In this document: one piece after another, positions 1 through 9,804 of the stretch
How the letters are laid out: each line of letters starts with the position of its first letter
How positions within the stretch are numbered: the stretch's first letter is position 1
Source: an uncultured Actinomycetes bacterium
GTDB taxonomy: Bacteria > Actinomycetota > Actinomycetes > Mycobacteriales > Nakamurellaceae
Assembly (NCBI GenBank): GCA_937926105.1
Contig: CALANS010000163.1
Location: 35,712-99,711, forward strand
DNA: 64,000 nucleotides
Reading direction: 5' to 3'
Notes under the pieces: generated by a model
Seen by the model: only the letters and a program-made list of their open reading frames with translations
What the model was told of the DNA's origin: nothing
Databases searched by the model: none
Position numbers and translations under genes: made by a program

Positions 1-136
1 CGTGACAGTGCTGCGAGTGCTGCTGCACTGGGAGAGCGACTGGAAGCTGGCCGACATCGCCACTGCACCGAGCTTCGGCGGCCAGGCGGTGCTGCCGGCG
101 GGCACCCCGGTGCCGGCCGGGACGTGGCTGGGCTGA
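1..136 (+). CDS. 3' end of a conjugation-associated protein (partial)
   Basis: An open frame runs from base 2 to the TGA at 134-136, giving about 44 residues; the start lies outside the window. The tail carries a W-x(4)-WKL segment (HWESDWKL) and ends in a small G/P/A-rich stretch. Accessory lipoproteins and membrane proteins of actinobacterial type IV secretion operons often end this way. It stops 3 nt before the next start, so it is very probably part of the same transfer operon. The domain cannot be assigned from this fragment. Confidence 0.6.
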   Translation, partial: VTVLRVLLHWESDWKLADIATAPSFGGQAVLPAGTPVPAGTWLG

Positions 137-139
137 TCG

Positions 140-2527
140 ATGCGGCGTCGGTGGCTGCGGGCCGGGGCGGCGGTGCTGGTGCCGGCACTGCTGCTGGCCA
201 CGGGGGGTGTGGCGGCGGCCGACCCGCCCGACGGTTCGGGCGAGGGCATGACAAGCGGGATGAGCATCGACCACTCGAAGTGGCCCCAGCAGCTGGACCG
301 GTTCATCCCCGGATCGCAGGCGTTCCAGGACGCCTACGTGGATCCGGCCGGTGATCCGATCGGCTCACTGTGTAAAGACGATGGCGGCGATCTGTGGGCC
401 TACACGCACGACTTTTTCACCCACATCGGATCCATCTTGGACGCGATGAGCAAGGCCACCGGCAAGCCGTGGCTGGCCATCGACGACGGCGGCCCGCCGA
501 TCGTCACCACACCGTGGGACGCCGATGCGTTCGCCGACTCCGACCGGTTCGAACTGGTCGCCCACGACGGGGGCGCGCAGGTGTTCGCCAGCCCGGGGCA
601 CCTGTTGGACTTCGACCACTCCGCGTCACCGTTCGGGCCGTGCACCGACGATTTCGCCCAGTTCGCACGCCCCGACGCCTCCTCGCCCTTCGGGTTCACC
701 TTCTATCCGGCACCCGACGACGGCTCGGTCGAATTCATGCGCCGGCAGGTGGACATGCAACACTTCACCCTCACCGGCGGCCTGGCCAGCGGCGGCGAGC
801 TGGCCGACCCCTCGCAGTACTGGGATCCCCAGTGGGGACCGGACAACCAGCTGCACGACTGGGACTACTCGCCCATGGCGGTGCGCAGCTACTGCACCGA
901 CGACGCCAACCCGTTCTGCGCGACAGCGTCGTTTCTGCACTGTCCGAGCACCGATTCCACCGATCCGCTCACTGAGCAGCGCATCGTCAACTGCCGCACC
1001 TTCAACGCCAACGTCATGCTGCTCAACCAGAAGCTGGCGCTGTGGCTGTCCTTCAAGGGCCAGCCGGCCGGCGGCGGCACGAACCTGCTCACCGGGATCA
1101 ACACTCCGGGCGCGCAGGCACCGCTGGATCAATGGTTCAGCTGGGCCGTCGACGGCAAGCGCTTCATGAAGGTGATGCACATCGTGCTGCTGACCCTGGC
1201 CGGTGCGCTGCTGGCAGGCGGCCTGATCGCCGGCGGCCTGACCGGCTTGTTGATCGCCGCCGGCGTGATCGTCGTGGGCAGCGTGGCGATGTCCTCGATC
1301 TGGGGTGTGGTCAACTGCTCAGTCGATTTCGCGAAGTGTCTAGCCCAAGCTGGGGTGGACTCGTTGAACTCCTCGATGGGACTGGTGATGACGGCCGCAT
1401 CCACGCAGCAGACGGTGAACCTGACGGACTTTTCTCCGCTGTTCGACCGGCTCGCGGGCCTGGCCGGCGTCTTGCTATTGATGCTGTTTTTGCTGACGTT
1501 GACGGTCGGGGCGATCACCGGCCGGATCGGGGCGATCATCCCGGCCGGGGTCGGGCTGGTGCAGTGGGCGATCACGATCGGACTGGGATCGGCGATCCTC
1601 ACCGCGCTGGGGGTGCTGTTCGACAACGTGGCCGACGTCATCGTGGGCGGCAACTCCAACGATGCGATCGACACCCTGGCCAAATCGGTGGCGAACGCCG
1701 GCACCAGGCTGCCCGAATCCGTCTCGGGCGGCTGGCTGCTGGCGTTCGTGTTCGCCTGTGTCGCAACGATCGCCGGGGCGATCATCTGGCTGGTGCTGAC
1801 GGTGGCGCCGGGCTTCGTGCCGCTGGCGGTGGCGCTGATGATCCTGCAGTCGTCCGGGTTAGCCACAAGCGGCTGGGGCCGGCGGTGGATCGGCCGCGGC
1901 TTCGGGATCTTGTGGACGATTCTGCTGCTGCGGCCCACGATCGCCCTGGTCGCGGATGTCGCGAAGGTGACCGCGTTGGGCGACGGCATCCGCGGGTTGA
2001 TCGTCGGCTCGTTGCTGCTGGCGGTGGCGGCGATCGCGCCGTGGTGGATCGGCCGACAGTTCCCGCTGATGCGCGAGGAAGGTTTCGGGATGGGCGCCGC
2101 CCTGGTGGGCGGGGCCTTCATGGCGGGGCGGCTGCGACCGCAGCGCCACACCACCGGGCCAGCGGGACGGCAGCCCGGCAGCCGAGATGATCTGCTCCGC
2201 GCGGCCGAACAGCCGCCGGACACCGGCGGCGGGGGCGGCTATCCCAGCCCCGGCGGCCCAACCGGTGGGCCCCACGGCGGCCCCGCCGGCGGCGGCCTGG
2301 CCCGCCGCCCCACCCAGGCCACGCCGCCGAACAGCGGACCCGACCGGACCTCGCCGCGGACGACGGCCCGTCCGACCGGTGGGCCGAACCCGAGCCCGGA
2401 GGGTCCGGACCGGCACTCCACCCCACACACCGACAGACCGAGACCGGCCCAGCCGGAACCCGGGACACGGCAAGCAGAAGCGGCCGCCTCCGCGGCGGGA
2501 CAGCGAAAGGAGCCGGCTGATGGCTGA
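140..2527 (+). CDS. Type IV secretion channel membrane protein (TrbL/VirB6-like)
   Basis: 795 residues. It starts with a Sec-type signal peptide (MRRRWLRAG, hydrophobic core, A-A-D cleavage region near residue 27). An extracytoplasmic part of about 300 residues with several Cys and Trp follows, then a block of at least six hydrophobic segments between roughly residues 335 and 670, and a Pro/Gly-rich cytoplasmic tail from about 690. This architecture and its place directly before the SCO6880-like and VirB4-like genes match the polytopic inner-membrane channel component of actinobacterial conjugation systems. The role is inferred from architecture and neighbours. The stop overlaps the next start by 8 nt, implying translational coupling. 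Confidence 0.75.
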   Translation: MRRRWLRAGAAVLVPALLLATGGVAAADPPDGSGEGMTSGMSIDHSKWPQQLDRFIPGSQAFQDAYVDPAGDPIGSLCKDDGGDLWAYTHDFFTHIGSILDAMSKATGKPWLAIDDGGPPIVTTPWDADAFADSDRFELVAHDGGAQVFASPGHLLDFDHSASPFGPCTDDFAQFARPDASSPFGFTFYPAPDDGSVEFMRRQVDMQHFTLTGGLASGGELADPSQYWDPQWGPDNQLHDWDYSPMAVRSYCTDDANPFCATASFLHCPSTDSTDPLTEQRIVNCRTFNANVMLLNQKLALWLSFKGQPAGGGTNLLTGINTPGAQAPLDQWFSWAVDGKRFMKVMHIVLLTLAGALLAGGLIAGGLTGLLIAAGVIVVGSVAMSSIWGVVNCSVDFAKCLAQAGVDSLNSSMGLVMTAASTQQTVNLTDFSPLFDRLAGLAGVLLLMLFLLTLTVGAITGRIGAIIPAGVGLVQWAITIGLGSAILTALGVLFDNVADVIVGGNSNDAIDTLAKSVANAGTRLPESVSGGWLLAFVFACVATIAGAIIWLVLTVAPGFVPLAVALMILQSSGLATSGWGRRWIGRGFGILWTILLLRPTIALVADVAKVTALGDGIRGLIVGSLLLAVAAIAPWWIGRQFPLMREEGFGMGAALVGGAFMAGRLRPQRHTTGPAGRQPGSRDDLLRAAEQPPDTGGGGGYPSPGGPTGGPHGGPAGGGLARRPTQATPPNSGPDRTSPRTTARPTGGPNPSPEGPDRHSTPHTDRPRPAQPEPGTRQAEAAASAAGQRKEPADG

Positions 2528-4034
2528 GCAAACAGCGGGCCTGCGGGTGCGGTTTTCCAAGCGGCGGGACAAGGGCGTGCTCTGGGGGCGGACCGGACCG
2601 CAGCTGGTGTGCCTGACCGCCGCCGCTGCCCTGTTGGTGGCGGCGGTCAGGGCCGGGGTGTGGTGGCCCGGCGCCATCGGCGCCGCGCTGGCGGTGATGG
2701 GTTTCGCGCGACTGCACGGCCGGGCATTGGCCGACGCGCTGCCGTCGGCGGCAGCGGATGCGCTGCTGCAGGCGGCGGGACAGGCCGAGTACCGCGGCGG
2801 CCCGTACCGGCCGGGCGCGCCTCGACCCGGCGGACCTGGCGGGTGGCGGCTGCCGGGACCGCTCTCGCGGCTGGAGCTGTCCGGCTACGAGGTCGGTGAG
2901 CACGCCGGACGGGTCGGGGTGATCTTCGACCGGTCGGACGGCACCGCGACGGCGGTGCTGCAGGTGGCCGGGCCGAACTTCTTGCTGGAGGACGAGGCCC
3001 AGGCTGACGTGTACGCCTCGGGGTTCGGGCAACTGCTGGACGGCCTGGCGAGGGCGGATTCGCCGATCGTCGCGATCCAGCTGCTGTCCCGGGTGCGGCC
3101 GGACGTGGGCGATGACGCCTGGCGGGTGCTGGTGGAGCGGGGCGGGCACGGAGGACGGTTCGCCCGGCAGATTAACGAAGACCTGCTGGCGAGCCTACAG
3201 GGCCGCGGATTGGTGCACGAGTCGTATGTGGTGGTGCGGGTGGCGCCGCACCGGTCGCGATCCCTGGTGCGGCAGTTCGGCGGCGGCGATGACGGGGCCG
3301 CGGCTCTGATCTTCCACACGATTTCCCGGCTGGCCACGGATCTGGCCGGTGCGGGGGTGCAGGTGATCGGCTGGGTGTCGCCGCGGGGCCTTTCCGGCTT
3401 GGTCCGCTCGGCCTTCGACCCGGCCTCGGATGCGATGTTGGCCCGCCGCGGCGGCGGCCGCGGCGATATCTCGGGCGGGGATCCCGGTCTGCCGTCCGGG
3501 GTGTCTGCGGGCGCGGCCGAACCGATCCGGCTGCAACGCGCCCGTTCCTACGTGGCGCACAACGATCACTATTCGCGGACCTGGTGGGTGTCGGAGTTGC
3601 CGCGCAGCGACGGCGGCGTGCCGGTCGGGTTTCTGGCTCCGCTGCTGCTGTCGCTGCCCGCACGGCACACCGTGTCGATTGTGTTGCAGCCGGTCTCGCC
3701 GCGGGCCGCGCAGCAGGTGATCGATCAGCAGACGTCCACGAAGGTGGCGCAACAGCAAATGGACGCCAAGATCCGCCGCAGGCGGCGACGCTCGGACGAG
3801 CGGGAAAGCGCGGACATCGACCGGCGGGAGTCGGAGCTGGTGGATGGGTTCGCCTCCTACCGGCTGGCGGTGTTGGTGTCGGTGACCGCCGGCAGCCTGG
3901 ACGAGCTGGAAGTGACCTCGGCGCAGGCGGAGTCGTCGCTGAACGCGGCATGTATGGAGGGCCAGGTCTGGTACACCGAAACCGATCAGGCCTTCTTCAT
4001 GGCCGCGTTGCCGCTCGCTCGGGGGCTGCGATGA
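2520..4034 (+). CDS. SCO6880-family conjugation protein
   Basis: 504 residues from the ATG at 2520, chosen because GAAAGGAG lies just upstream and the start overlaps the previous stop. The frame is open far upstream (to 2187), but that part is only the shadow of the Pro-rich tail of the previous gene. Two hydrophobic segments sit near residues 28-60, as in PrgI/VirB3-type proteins, followed by a long soluble domain with no Walker A. A charged Arg-rich helix lies around residues 415-440. In this family the protein is found beside the VirB4-like ATPase and probably anchors or partners it at the membrane. The next gene overlaps by ATGA. Confidence 0.8.
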   Translation: MAEQTAGLRVRFSKRRDKGVLWGRTGPQLVCLTAAAALLVAAVRAGVWWPGAIGAALAVMGFARLHGRALADALPSAAADALLQAAGQAEYRGGPYRPGAPRPGGPGGWRLPGPLSRLELSGYEVGEHAGRVGVIFDRSDGTATAVLQVAGPNFLLEDEAQADVYASGFGQLLDGLARADSPIVAIQLLSRVRPDVGDDAWRVLVERGGHGGRFARQINEDLLASLQGRGLVHESYVVVRVAPHRSRSLVRQFGGGDDGAAALIFHTISRLATDLAGAGVQVIGWVSPRGLSGLVRSAFDPASDAMLARRGGGRGDISGGDPGLPSGVSAGAAEPIRLQRARSYVAHNDHYSRTWWVSELPRSDGGVPVGFLAPLLLSLPARHTVSIVLQPVSPRAAQQVIDQQTSTKVAQQQMDAKIRRRRRRSDERESADIDRRESELVDGFASYRLAVLVSVTAGSLDELEVTSAQAESSLNAACMEGQVWYTETDQAFFMAALPLARGLR

Positions 4035-5563
4035 CCCGCCGGCCTCTGGCGGGTTACGCGACGGCCGGCGGGGGGATGGTGCCGGATCGGGATGCCGCCG
4101 ACGGCGCCCAGCGGCGCGGGATGCGGGCGACCGCGGCGGCGAACCGGGCGGCGACGCCGGTGCTACCCGCGACGATCGCGAACCTGCTGGCGGGCCAGCG
4201 GGGCCGCTGGCCCGGCCGCATCGCCTGGCCGGTGTCGGTGCCGCCGCACTGGGAGTCCACCGCGGCGGTGCGTGGCCTGTATCCGTGGCTGGTGGGACGC
4301 CCGCAGCCAATCGCCGGGCCGGTGTGGGGCCGCGACGTCATCTCCGGCGCGTTGTGGTCCGTCGACCCGTGGGACGGGCGGCGCCGCGGCGTGGTCGACG
4401 ACTCGGGCGTGCTGATCACCGGCGTGATCGGGTCGGGAAAGTCCTCCGGGGCGAAGTCGCTTGCGATGCGGCACACCGAGTTCGGCCGGCCGATCGTGGT
4501 GCCGGGCGACATCCGCGGCGAGTGGGTGCCGGTGGCGAGGGCCGTCGGAGGACGGGTGCTGCGGTTGGGGCCCGGCATGTCGGACCGGCTCAACATCCTA
4601 GCCATGCCGCCCCGGCCGCCCGCGGTGGACGAGACCGCCTGGTGGCAGGTGGTGGCATCACACTGGCATCAGCTGTTGATCTCGCAGATCCAAACGCTGA
4701 TGCCGTCCGGCCGGCAGCTGGAGCCGGAGGAACGCACCGGCCTGGAGCTGGCCCTGGCCGCGGCGGCCGGCATGGGCCGAGGCGGGACCGGCCGGCCGCG
4801 GCCGATCAGCCTGCACCCGGTGGTGGAACTGCTGGCCGAACCCACCGCCGACATGGCCGCCGAGATGCGCATGCCGCCGGCCGAGTTGCGCGCCATGCTG
4901 CGCAAGGTCGCGTTGACGCTGCGGGAGCTGACCTGGGGACCGTTGGCAGGGTTGCTGGACTCGACCGAGCAGAACAATCAGATCGATCCGCGGGCGATGG
5001 CCACCGTGGTCGACCTGTCGGGGGTGCAGGCATCGGATACCGCGCTGGCGTTGGTGCTCTCGTGCACCCAGTCCGTGCTGGAGCTGGCGATGGCGCACCG
5101 GGTGCGGCAATGGTGGCAGATCTACGACGAGCTGTGGCGGCTGATGCGCTTTCCGGCGCTGTTGCGACGCCTCAACGCCGGACAGCGCACCTCCCGCCGG
5201 TCCGGCGCCGGGGTCGTGCTGATCACGCACCGCATGTCCGACGGCCGGCTGGGCGGACAGGAGGGCCGGGAGGCCCTGTCGGATCTGATCTCGGATTGCT
5301 CCACCAAGATCCTGTACCGGCAACGCGCCGACGCGCTCGCCGCGACCCGAGAATTCGTGCCGATCAACGATGTGTTGGCGCGGCGCCTGCCGCAGCTGCC
5401 CCGCGGCCGCGCCATCCACCTGGTCGGCGACACCGCCTACCTGGTCGACCACATCGTGCCCCGGCCCGGCCCGGAGTGGGACGTGATCGAAACCGATCAG
5501 GCGCTGCGCGACGAATACCGAACCCTGGACGAGCACCCCGCGAGCGACGTGGCGGCACCGTGA
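4031..5563 (+). CDS. VirB4/TraC-like conjugation ATPase
   Basis: 510 residues, starting at the ATG that overlaps the previous TGA. A P-loop GVIGSGKSS sits near residues 131-139. A Walker B-like WWQIYDELWRLM is near 360-372, followed by a conserved VVLITHRMSD stretch as in motor ATPases of type IV secretion. The N-terminal 100 residues contain the PxHWESTAAVRGLYPW segment typical of the ATP-binding partner of SCO6880-like proteins. It probably energises substrate transfer and pilus assembly at the cytoplasmic membrane. It follows the SCO6880-like gene and precedes the wall hydrolase, both with 4-nt overlaps. Confidence 0.85.
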   Translation: MTRRPLAGYATAGGGMVPDRDAADGAQRRGMRATAAANRAATPVLPATIANLLAGQRGRWPGRIAWPVSVPPHWESTAAVRGLYPWLVGRPQPIAGPVWGRDVISGALWSVDPWDGRRRGVVDDSGVLITGVIGSGKSSGAKSLAMRHTEFGRPIVVPGDIRGEWVPVARAVGGRVLRLGPGMSDRLNILAMPPRPPAVDETAWWQVVASHWHQLLISQIQTLMPSGRQLEPEERTGLELALAAAAGMGRGGTGRPRPISLHPVVELLAEPTADMAAEMRMPPAELRAMLRKVALTLRELTWGPLAGLLDSTEQNNQIDPRAMATVVDLSGVQASDTALALVLSCTQSVLELAMAHRVRQWWQIYDELWRLMRFPALLRRLNAGQRTSRRSGAGVVLITHRMSDGRLGGQEGREALSDLISDCSTKILYRQRADALAATREFVPINDVLARRLPQLPRGRAIHLVGDTAYLVDHIVPRPGPEWDVIETDQALRDEYRTLDEHPASDVAAP

Positions 5564-6672
5564 TTCGCCGGGCAGCGATGGCAGCAGCCGGCCTGGCAGT
5601 GGTGATAATGATCACGATCGCCGCGGCGCTGGCGGCGGCCACCGGCGGGCGGGGTGCGGCTGACACCGCGGTAGCCGCCCCGCCGGCCATCGGACACATA
5701 GAACCTGCCGCCGCGCAGGGCGCTGACGTGGGCATGGTGTGCGCGGAACCCGCCGCGCTGCACCGTCATTCCCTGCCTGGGTGGGATGCGGAGCAACTGG
5801 CCAACGCCGCGGTGATCGTCGAAACGGGCCGCCGGCTAGGGGTTCCGCGGCGCGGCTGGGTCGTCGCCGTTGCCACCGCGATGCAGGAGTCCTCGCTGCG
5901 CAACCTCGACTACGGCGACATCATGCCGGACGGGCGGATGTCCACCTCCCGCGGCCTGTTCCAGCAGATCGCCGCCTGGGGGCCGCTGGCCCAGCGCACG
6001 GACCCGGCCGCAGCGGCCGTCATGTTTTTCACCGGCGGCGACGGCGGGCAGCCCGGGCTGCTGGACATTGTCGCCTGGCAGCGCCTGCCCATCACCGTCG
6101 CAGCGCAGGCCGTGCAGCAGTCCGGCCGACCCGACGCGTACGCCAGGTGGGAACAACCCGCCCGCACGGTCATCGGTTACGTCACCGACCATGCCTGCCC
6201 CACCACCAACCATGATGATGCGGGGCAAACTGTGGTGGCGCGGGCGCTGTCGCAGCTGGGCGTGCCTTACGCGTGGGGCGGCGGCGACGCCACCGGGCCC
6301 ACCCGCGGCATCAGCGACGGCGGCGTGGCCGACGCGCACGGCGACTACAACAAGATCGGCTTCGACTGTTCCGGCCTGGCCGTGTACGCCTACGCCGGCA
6401 TCGGGGTGGCCGTGCCGCATCAGACCCAGGCTATCTGGGCCGCCTACCCGCACATCACCGACCGATCAGCGCTGCAGCCCGGGGACCTGCTGCTGTATTC
6501 GGCTAACGGCGCCGCCTCCGGCATCCACCACGTGGGCATCTACCTCGGCGGCGACCGCATGGTCGAGGCCCCGCAATCTGGCGAGGTCGTGCAGATCACC
6601 GACGGCATCTGGACCGGATGGCGCGCCGCGCAGTTCATCGGCGCCGTCCGCCCCGGCGGCACCCATGTGTAG
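5560..6672 (+). CDS. Bifunctional transglycosylase / NlpC-P60 cell-wall hydrolase
   Basis: 370 residues from a GTG overlapping the preceding TGA. The N-terminus has one hydrophobic anchor (about residues 7-30). A lytic-transglycosylase-like domain follows, with the probable catalytic Glu in TAMQESSLRN (near 110) and SRGLFQQ. The C-terminal NlpC/P60 domain has the catalytic Cys in GFDCSGLAVYAY (near 270), the His in GIHHVGIYLGG (near 325) and the GDLLLY motif. Such two-domain enzymes (VirB1 analogues) open peptidoglycan locally so that the conjugation channel can cross the wall. The start is fixed by the overlap. Confidence 0.88.
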   Translation: MIRRAAMAAAGLAVVIMITIAAALAAATGGRGAADTAVAAPPAIGHIEPAAAQGADVGMVCAEPAALHRHSLPGWDAEQLANAAVIVETGRRLGVPRRGWVVAVATAMQESSLRNLDYGDIMPDGRMSTSRGLFQQIAAWGPLAQRTDPAAAAVMFFTGGDGGQPGLLDIVAWQRLPITVAAQAVQQSGRPDAYARWEQPARTVIGYVTDHACPTTNHDDAGQTVVARALSQLGVPYAWGGGDATGPTRGISDGGVADAHGDYNKIGFDCSGLAVYAYAGIGVAVPHQTQAIWAAYPHITDRSALQPGDLLLYSANGAASGIHHVGIYLGGDRMVEAPQSGEVVQITDGIWTGWRAAQFIGAVRPGGTHV

Positions 6673-7273
6673 CGGGTGGCTACGCGCCGGCTGCGCACTC
6701 TTGCTCGCCGTGCTGGCGGCCGGATGCGGCACCGCTGGCCAACTCCACCCGGCCGGCGGCCCGGAAGCTCCGTCGCCGGTACCCGCGGTGACATCCACCG
6801 CCGCCACCGAGCCGATTTCCAACACAGCGCCCGAACGGTCATCGGCGCAACTGAACGGCACCTCCGCGGCCGCACGGAATGCCGGCGCCGTCGGGCCGAT
6901 CGAGGTGGCCATGCAATGGCTGGCCGCCGACCGGCAGGCAAGTTGGACCGAACCTGCGACCGCGTGGATCGCCCGAGTGCAGCCCTACGTGACCGCCCGA
7001 CAGGCCGCCACCAACCAGGCCTTGGCCGGACACAGCGGCGGCGCCGCCTGGGCGGAATTCGTCGCCGACCGCTGCACCTCGACCGTCATCGATCTCGGCG
7101 GTGTCATCCCGCCGGAGGCGCCCCGCACCGACCACGCCGTGCACGTGCAGGTCGCCGGGGTGCTACGTACCAGGTGCGCCGCGGGCGCCGCACCCGAGCA
7201 GGAGCTGATCGCGGCCACCGTGACCGTGCTGCTCACCTCCACCGGGTGGCGAGTCGATCGGCGAGAACAGTGA
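6665..7273 (+). CDS. Conjugation-associated lipoprotein
   Basis: 202 residues. The lipobox LAAGC near residue 22 predicts a lipoprotein signal peptide. A Pro/Ser/Thr-rich linker (about 25-75) is followed by a domain of roughly 120 residues ending TSTGWRVDRREQ, the kind of ending seen in NTF2-like accessory proteins of type IV secretion. The start overlaps the hydrolase gene by 8 nt. It probably sits on the outer face of the membrane as a structural or accessory component; the precise role is unknown. Confidence 0.7.
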   Translation: MCSGWLRAGCALLLAVLAAGCGTAGQLHPAGGPEAPSPVPAVTSTAATEPISNTAPERSSAQLNGTSAAARNAGAVGPIEVAMQWLAADRQASWTEPATAWIARVQPYVTARQAATNQALAGHSGGAAWAEFVADRCTSTVIDLGGVIPPEAPRTDHAVHVQVAGVLRTRCAAGAAPEQELIAATVTVLLTSTGWRVDRREQ

Positions 7274-7284
7274 AGGAGACGTCG

Positions 7285-9198
7285 ATGACACAGCCGGCAA
7301 CCCTGACCGGCCCCGCCGTCTACCCGACCGCCGATCCGGCGGCGACGCTCAGTGGCGGTGCTCGATACCCGTTGGCCCCGACCAAAGATGCGCGCGGCCG
7401 CATCCGGCCCGCCCGCACCGGCACCCCCGCCACAGCGTCGTGGCCGGTGCGGCTGCTAGCGCTGACGTGCTGGACGACGCTGGCCGTGCTGCTGGCGATG
7501 CCGTCGGCCGCGATCGGCGTCACCGTGGCGAACCTGACCGTCCGCCTGTGGTCGATGCCCGCGCCGCGGCGCTGGCCCTCCCTGGCCTGGATCATGGCCA
7601 CCCATCCCCGCACACCGGCAACGTGGCCCGCCGGCGGCGTGGCGCCAGACGTCGCGCTGGCCTTGGCGATGCTGGTCTGGCTGTTCCTGCTGGGGGCAGC
7701 CGTCGCCGGATTCCGGCATCTACCCAAGCGGCGGCATCGGCCCGGCACCGCCCGACCTGTGCAGCTGCACACGCTGCGCACGGCGGCGATCATCCGCTCC
7801 GCACGGATGACCCGACCCGCCACCGCGCTGCCCCGCGGCGGCTGGTCGGCGCGGCGGCTGGGCCTGCACCAGTACGGGTCGCGGATCGGCACCCTCGTCG
7901 GCCCGTCCCGGGTGGCGCTGCGGGCTAAGTGGGAGGACTCGACCATCGCCATCGCGCCGCCCCGCGGGCACAAGACCGCCGCCGTCGGCATCCCCCGCGT
8001 CCTGGACGCGCCCGGAGCGGTCATCACCACCTCGACGAAGGCCGACCTGCTGCTGGCCACCGTGCGCCGCCGCGCCCAGCTTGGCCGCATCTGGGTGCTG
8101 GACGGCGAGGGCATCGCCGACCCCCTCGCGCCCGGCTGGCTGCCGCTGCGCTGGGATCCCCTCACGGGATGTGCAGACCCGGCCACCGCGATCCGTCGAG
8201 CATCGGCGCTGGTCGGCGCCCGCCCACTCGGTGCGGTGCGCAACGCGGACTTTTTCGCCGGCCAAGCCAACGACGTGCTGCGCTGCTGGCTGATGGCCGC
8301 CGCCCTCGGCGGGCACCGCATCGAAGCCATCGGTCGGTGGCTGCACAATCTGGCCGACGAGACCCCGGCCGAACTGCTGGACGTGCGCCGACCCGACTGG
8401 GCCGCCCGGCTGCGAGGTCTGGCGACCAACACGGCGGGGGAGATGGTCGGCGGCATCGTCGGCACCCTGCAGCTAGTCCTGTCGCCGCTGGACACACCGC
8501 GGATCGCCGCGATCTGCCATGCCGCCCCCAGCGAGAGTTTCGACATCGCCGCGTTCCTCGCCTCGACCGACAGCCTGTATCTGCTCACCGAAGGGGAAGC
8601 CAACAGCGCAGGACCCTTCGTCACCGCCCTGGTCGACGAGATCGTGCACACCGCCCGCCGAGCCTCCCAACACCGCCCCGCAGAACGCCTGGACCCACCA
8701 CTGTCACTCGTGCTCGACGAGCCAGCCAACACCGCCGCCCTCCCGAAACTGCCCACCTACATGTCCGACTCCGGCGGCCGAGGGATCAGCCTGTGCCTGC
8801 TACCGCAAGGCTGGGGACAGATGCGCAGCCGCTGGGCCCAGGACGGCGCCAAGGAAATCTTCAACTCCGCCACCCTTGCCCTGGTCATGGGCGGCGGCAA
8901 GGAATCCGACTTCCTGGAAGACGTCTCCCGCCTCACCGGCGAATACCGCCGCCGCACGCGATCGGTGTCCACTGGCCGCGGCGGCCGCGCTGTGCAGCAC
9001 GCCGATCACCTGGAAAGGATCATGACCGTCGGTGACGTGCGCACCATCAGCGACGGCCAGGCACTCATGCTCTACCAGCGGCTGCCACCCGCCGTCGTCT
9101 CGCTACCCACGTGGTTCCGCTCCACCAGCCACCGGCAGATCAGGACCGATATCGCCGCGGTCCGCGAAGAACGCAACATCACGGCAGGCACCCCGTGA
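7285..9198 (+). CDS. Type IV coupling protein (VirD4/TraG-like)
   Basis: 637 residues from the ATG at 7285, with GAAGGAG about 8 nt upstream. Two hydrophobic N-terminal segments (near residues 55-75 and 115-140) anchor it in the membrane. The nucleotide-binding loop is the divergent APPRGHKTAAVG near 223-234 and Walker B is LSLVLDEPANTAAL near 473-486. The GISLCLLPQGWGQM stretch that follows is typical of TraG/TraD coupling ATPases. It should dock the relaxase-DNA complex and pump it into the channel. The long upstream extension of the frame overlaps the lipoprotein gene and was rejected. Confidence 0.87.
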   Translation: MTQPATLTGPAVYPTADPAATLSGGARYPLAPTKDARGRIRPARTGTPATASWPVRLLALTCWTTLAVLLAMPSAAIGVTVANLTVRLWSMPAPRRWPSLAWIMATHPRTPATWPAGGVAPDVALALAMLVWLFLLGAAVAGFRHLPKRRHRPGTARPVQLHTLRTAAIIRSARMTRPATALPRGGWSARRLGLHQYGSRIGTLVGPSRVALRAKWEDSTIAIAPPRGHKTAAVGIPRVLDAPGAVITTSTKADLLLATVRRRAQLGRIWVLDGEGIADPLAPGWLPLRWDPLTGCADPATAIRRASALVGARPLGAVRNADFFAGQANDVLRCWLMAAALGGHRIEAIGRWLHNLADETPAELLDVRRPDWAARLRGLATNTAGEMVGGIVGTLQLVLSPLDTPRIAAICHAAPSESFDIAAFLASTDSLYLLTEGEANSAGPFVTALVDEIVHTARRASQHRPAERLDPPLSLVLDEPANTAALPKLPTYMSDSGGRGISLCLLPQGWGQMRSRWAQDGAKEIFNSATLALVMGGGKESDFLEDVSRLTGEYRRRTRSVSTGRGGRAVQHADHLERIMTVGDVRTISDGQALMLYQRLPPAVVSLPTWFRSTSHRQIRTDIAAVREERNITAGTP

Positions 9199-9746
9199 AC
9201 GATCCGCGGTCGGCGCTAGAAAGGCTCGACGAGCTAGAAACGAACCTGCACAGCCTGGTCGAGTTGGTCGGCCAGATCACCAACACCGGTGGGCCAGCGA
9301 CCCCACCGGCCCGGCCGTCGGTATGGGCGTGGTCGCACCTCACCGACCCGCGGGCGCGCACCCAGTGGGCCGGGCTGGTCCCCTGGGTGCGGTGGCTCAT
9401 CGACCGCTACCCACGCGCGTTACGAGACTTCCCGCCCTGCTGGTATCTACACAGCGACGCCCTGGAAGAGCTCTCCGCCCTGTGGGCCGCCTGGATGGCT
9501 GCCTACCACGGCAACGACAACCCCCGCGACGACCTGATCGCCTGGCACGACCGGTGGCTGCCCGGCGTGATCCAGCGGCTTCTCGGCATCGGCGGCGTCC
9601 TGACCAGCTGCGCGCACGCCAAGGAGCACCACGCGGTCAACCTCGACGGCGCCCCCCGCAACACGTTCACACACGGCGACTACCCGACCGTGGAAGAAGT
9701 CGCCGCCGGCGCCGCACCACGGCCTGCTGTCCGAGCGAGGCTCTAG
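9195..9746 (+). CDS. DUF4913-like conserved transfer-region protein
   Basis: 183 residues from the GTG overlapping the preceding TGA. The middle has the pattern W..WL..RYP......CW..H.....EL.ALW.AW (near residues 70-110), recalling DUF4913 proteins that accompany actinobacterial conjugation genes. It has no signal peptide, membrane segment or nucleotide-binding motif. The N-terminal 40 residues could form a short coiled coil. Function is unknown; it is translationally coupled to the coupling protein and so probably belongs to the transfer machinery. Confidence 0.6.
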   Translation: MNDPRSALERLDELETNLHSLVELVGQITNTGGPATPPARPSVWAWSHLTDPRARTQWAGLVPWVRWLIDRYPRALRDFPPCWYLHSDALEELSALWAAWMAAYHGNDNPRDDLIAWHDRWLPGVIQRLLGIGGVLTSCAHAKEHHAVNLDGAPRNTFTHGDYPTVEEVAAGAAPRPAVRARL

Positions 9747-9804
9747 CCTGACGTCAAGACCGCCGATGCAGCGCAGCTGCGTCAATAAGGAGGAGGACGC
9801 TGCG

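Noticed and set aside
2118..4310. Long reverse-strand open frames opposite the SCO6880-like gene
   Set aside because: They are antisense shadows produced by very high GC content; composition is Arg/Pro/Ala-rich with no domain, and the forward genes have clear motifs and overlaps.
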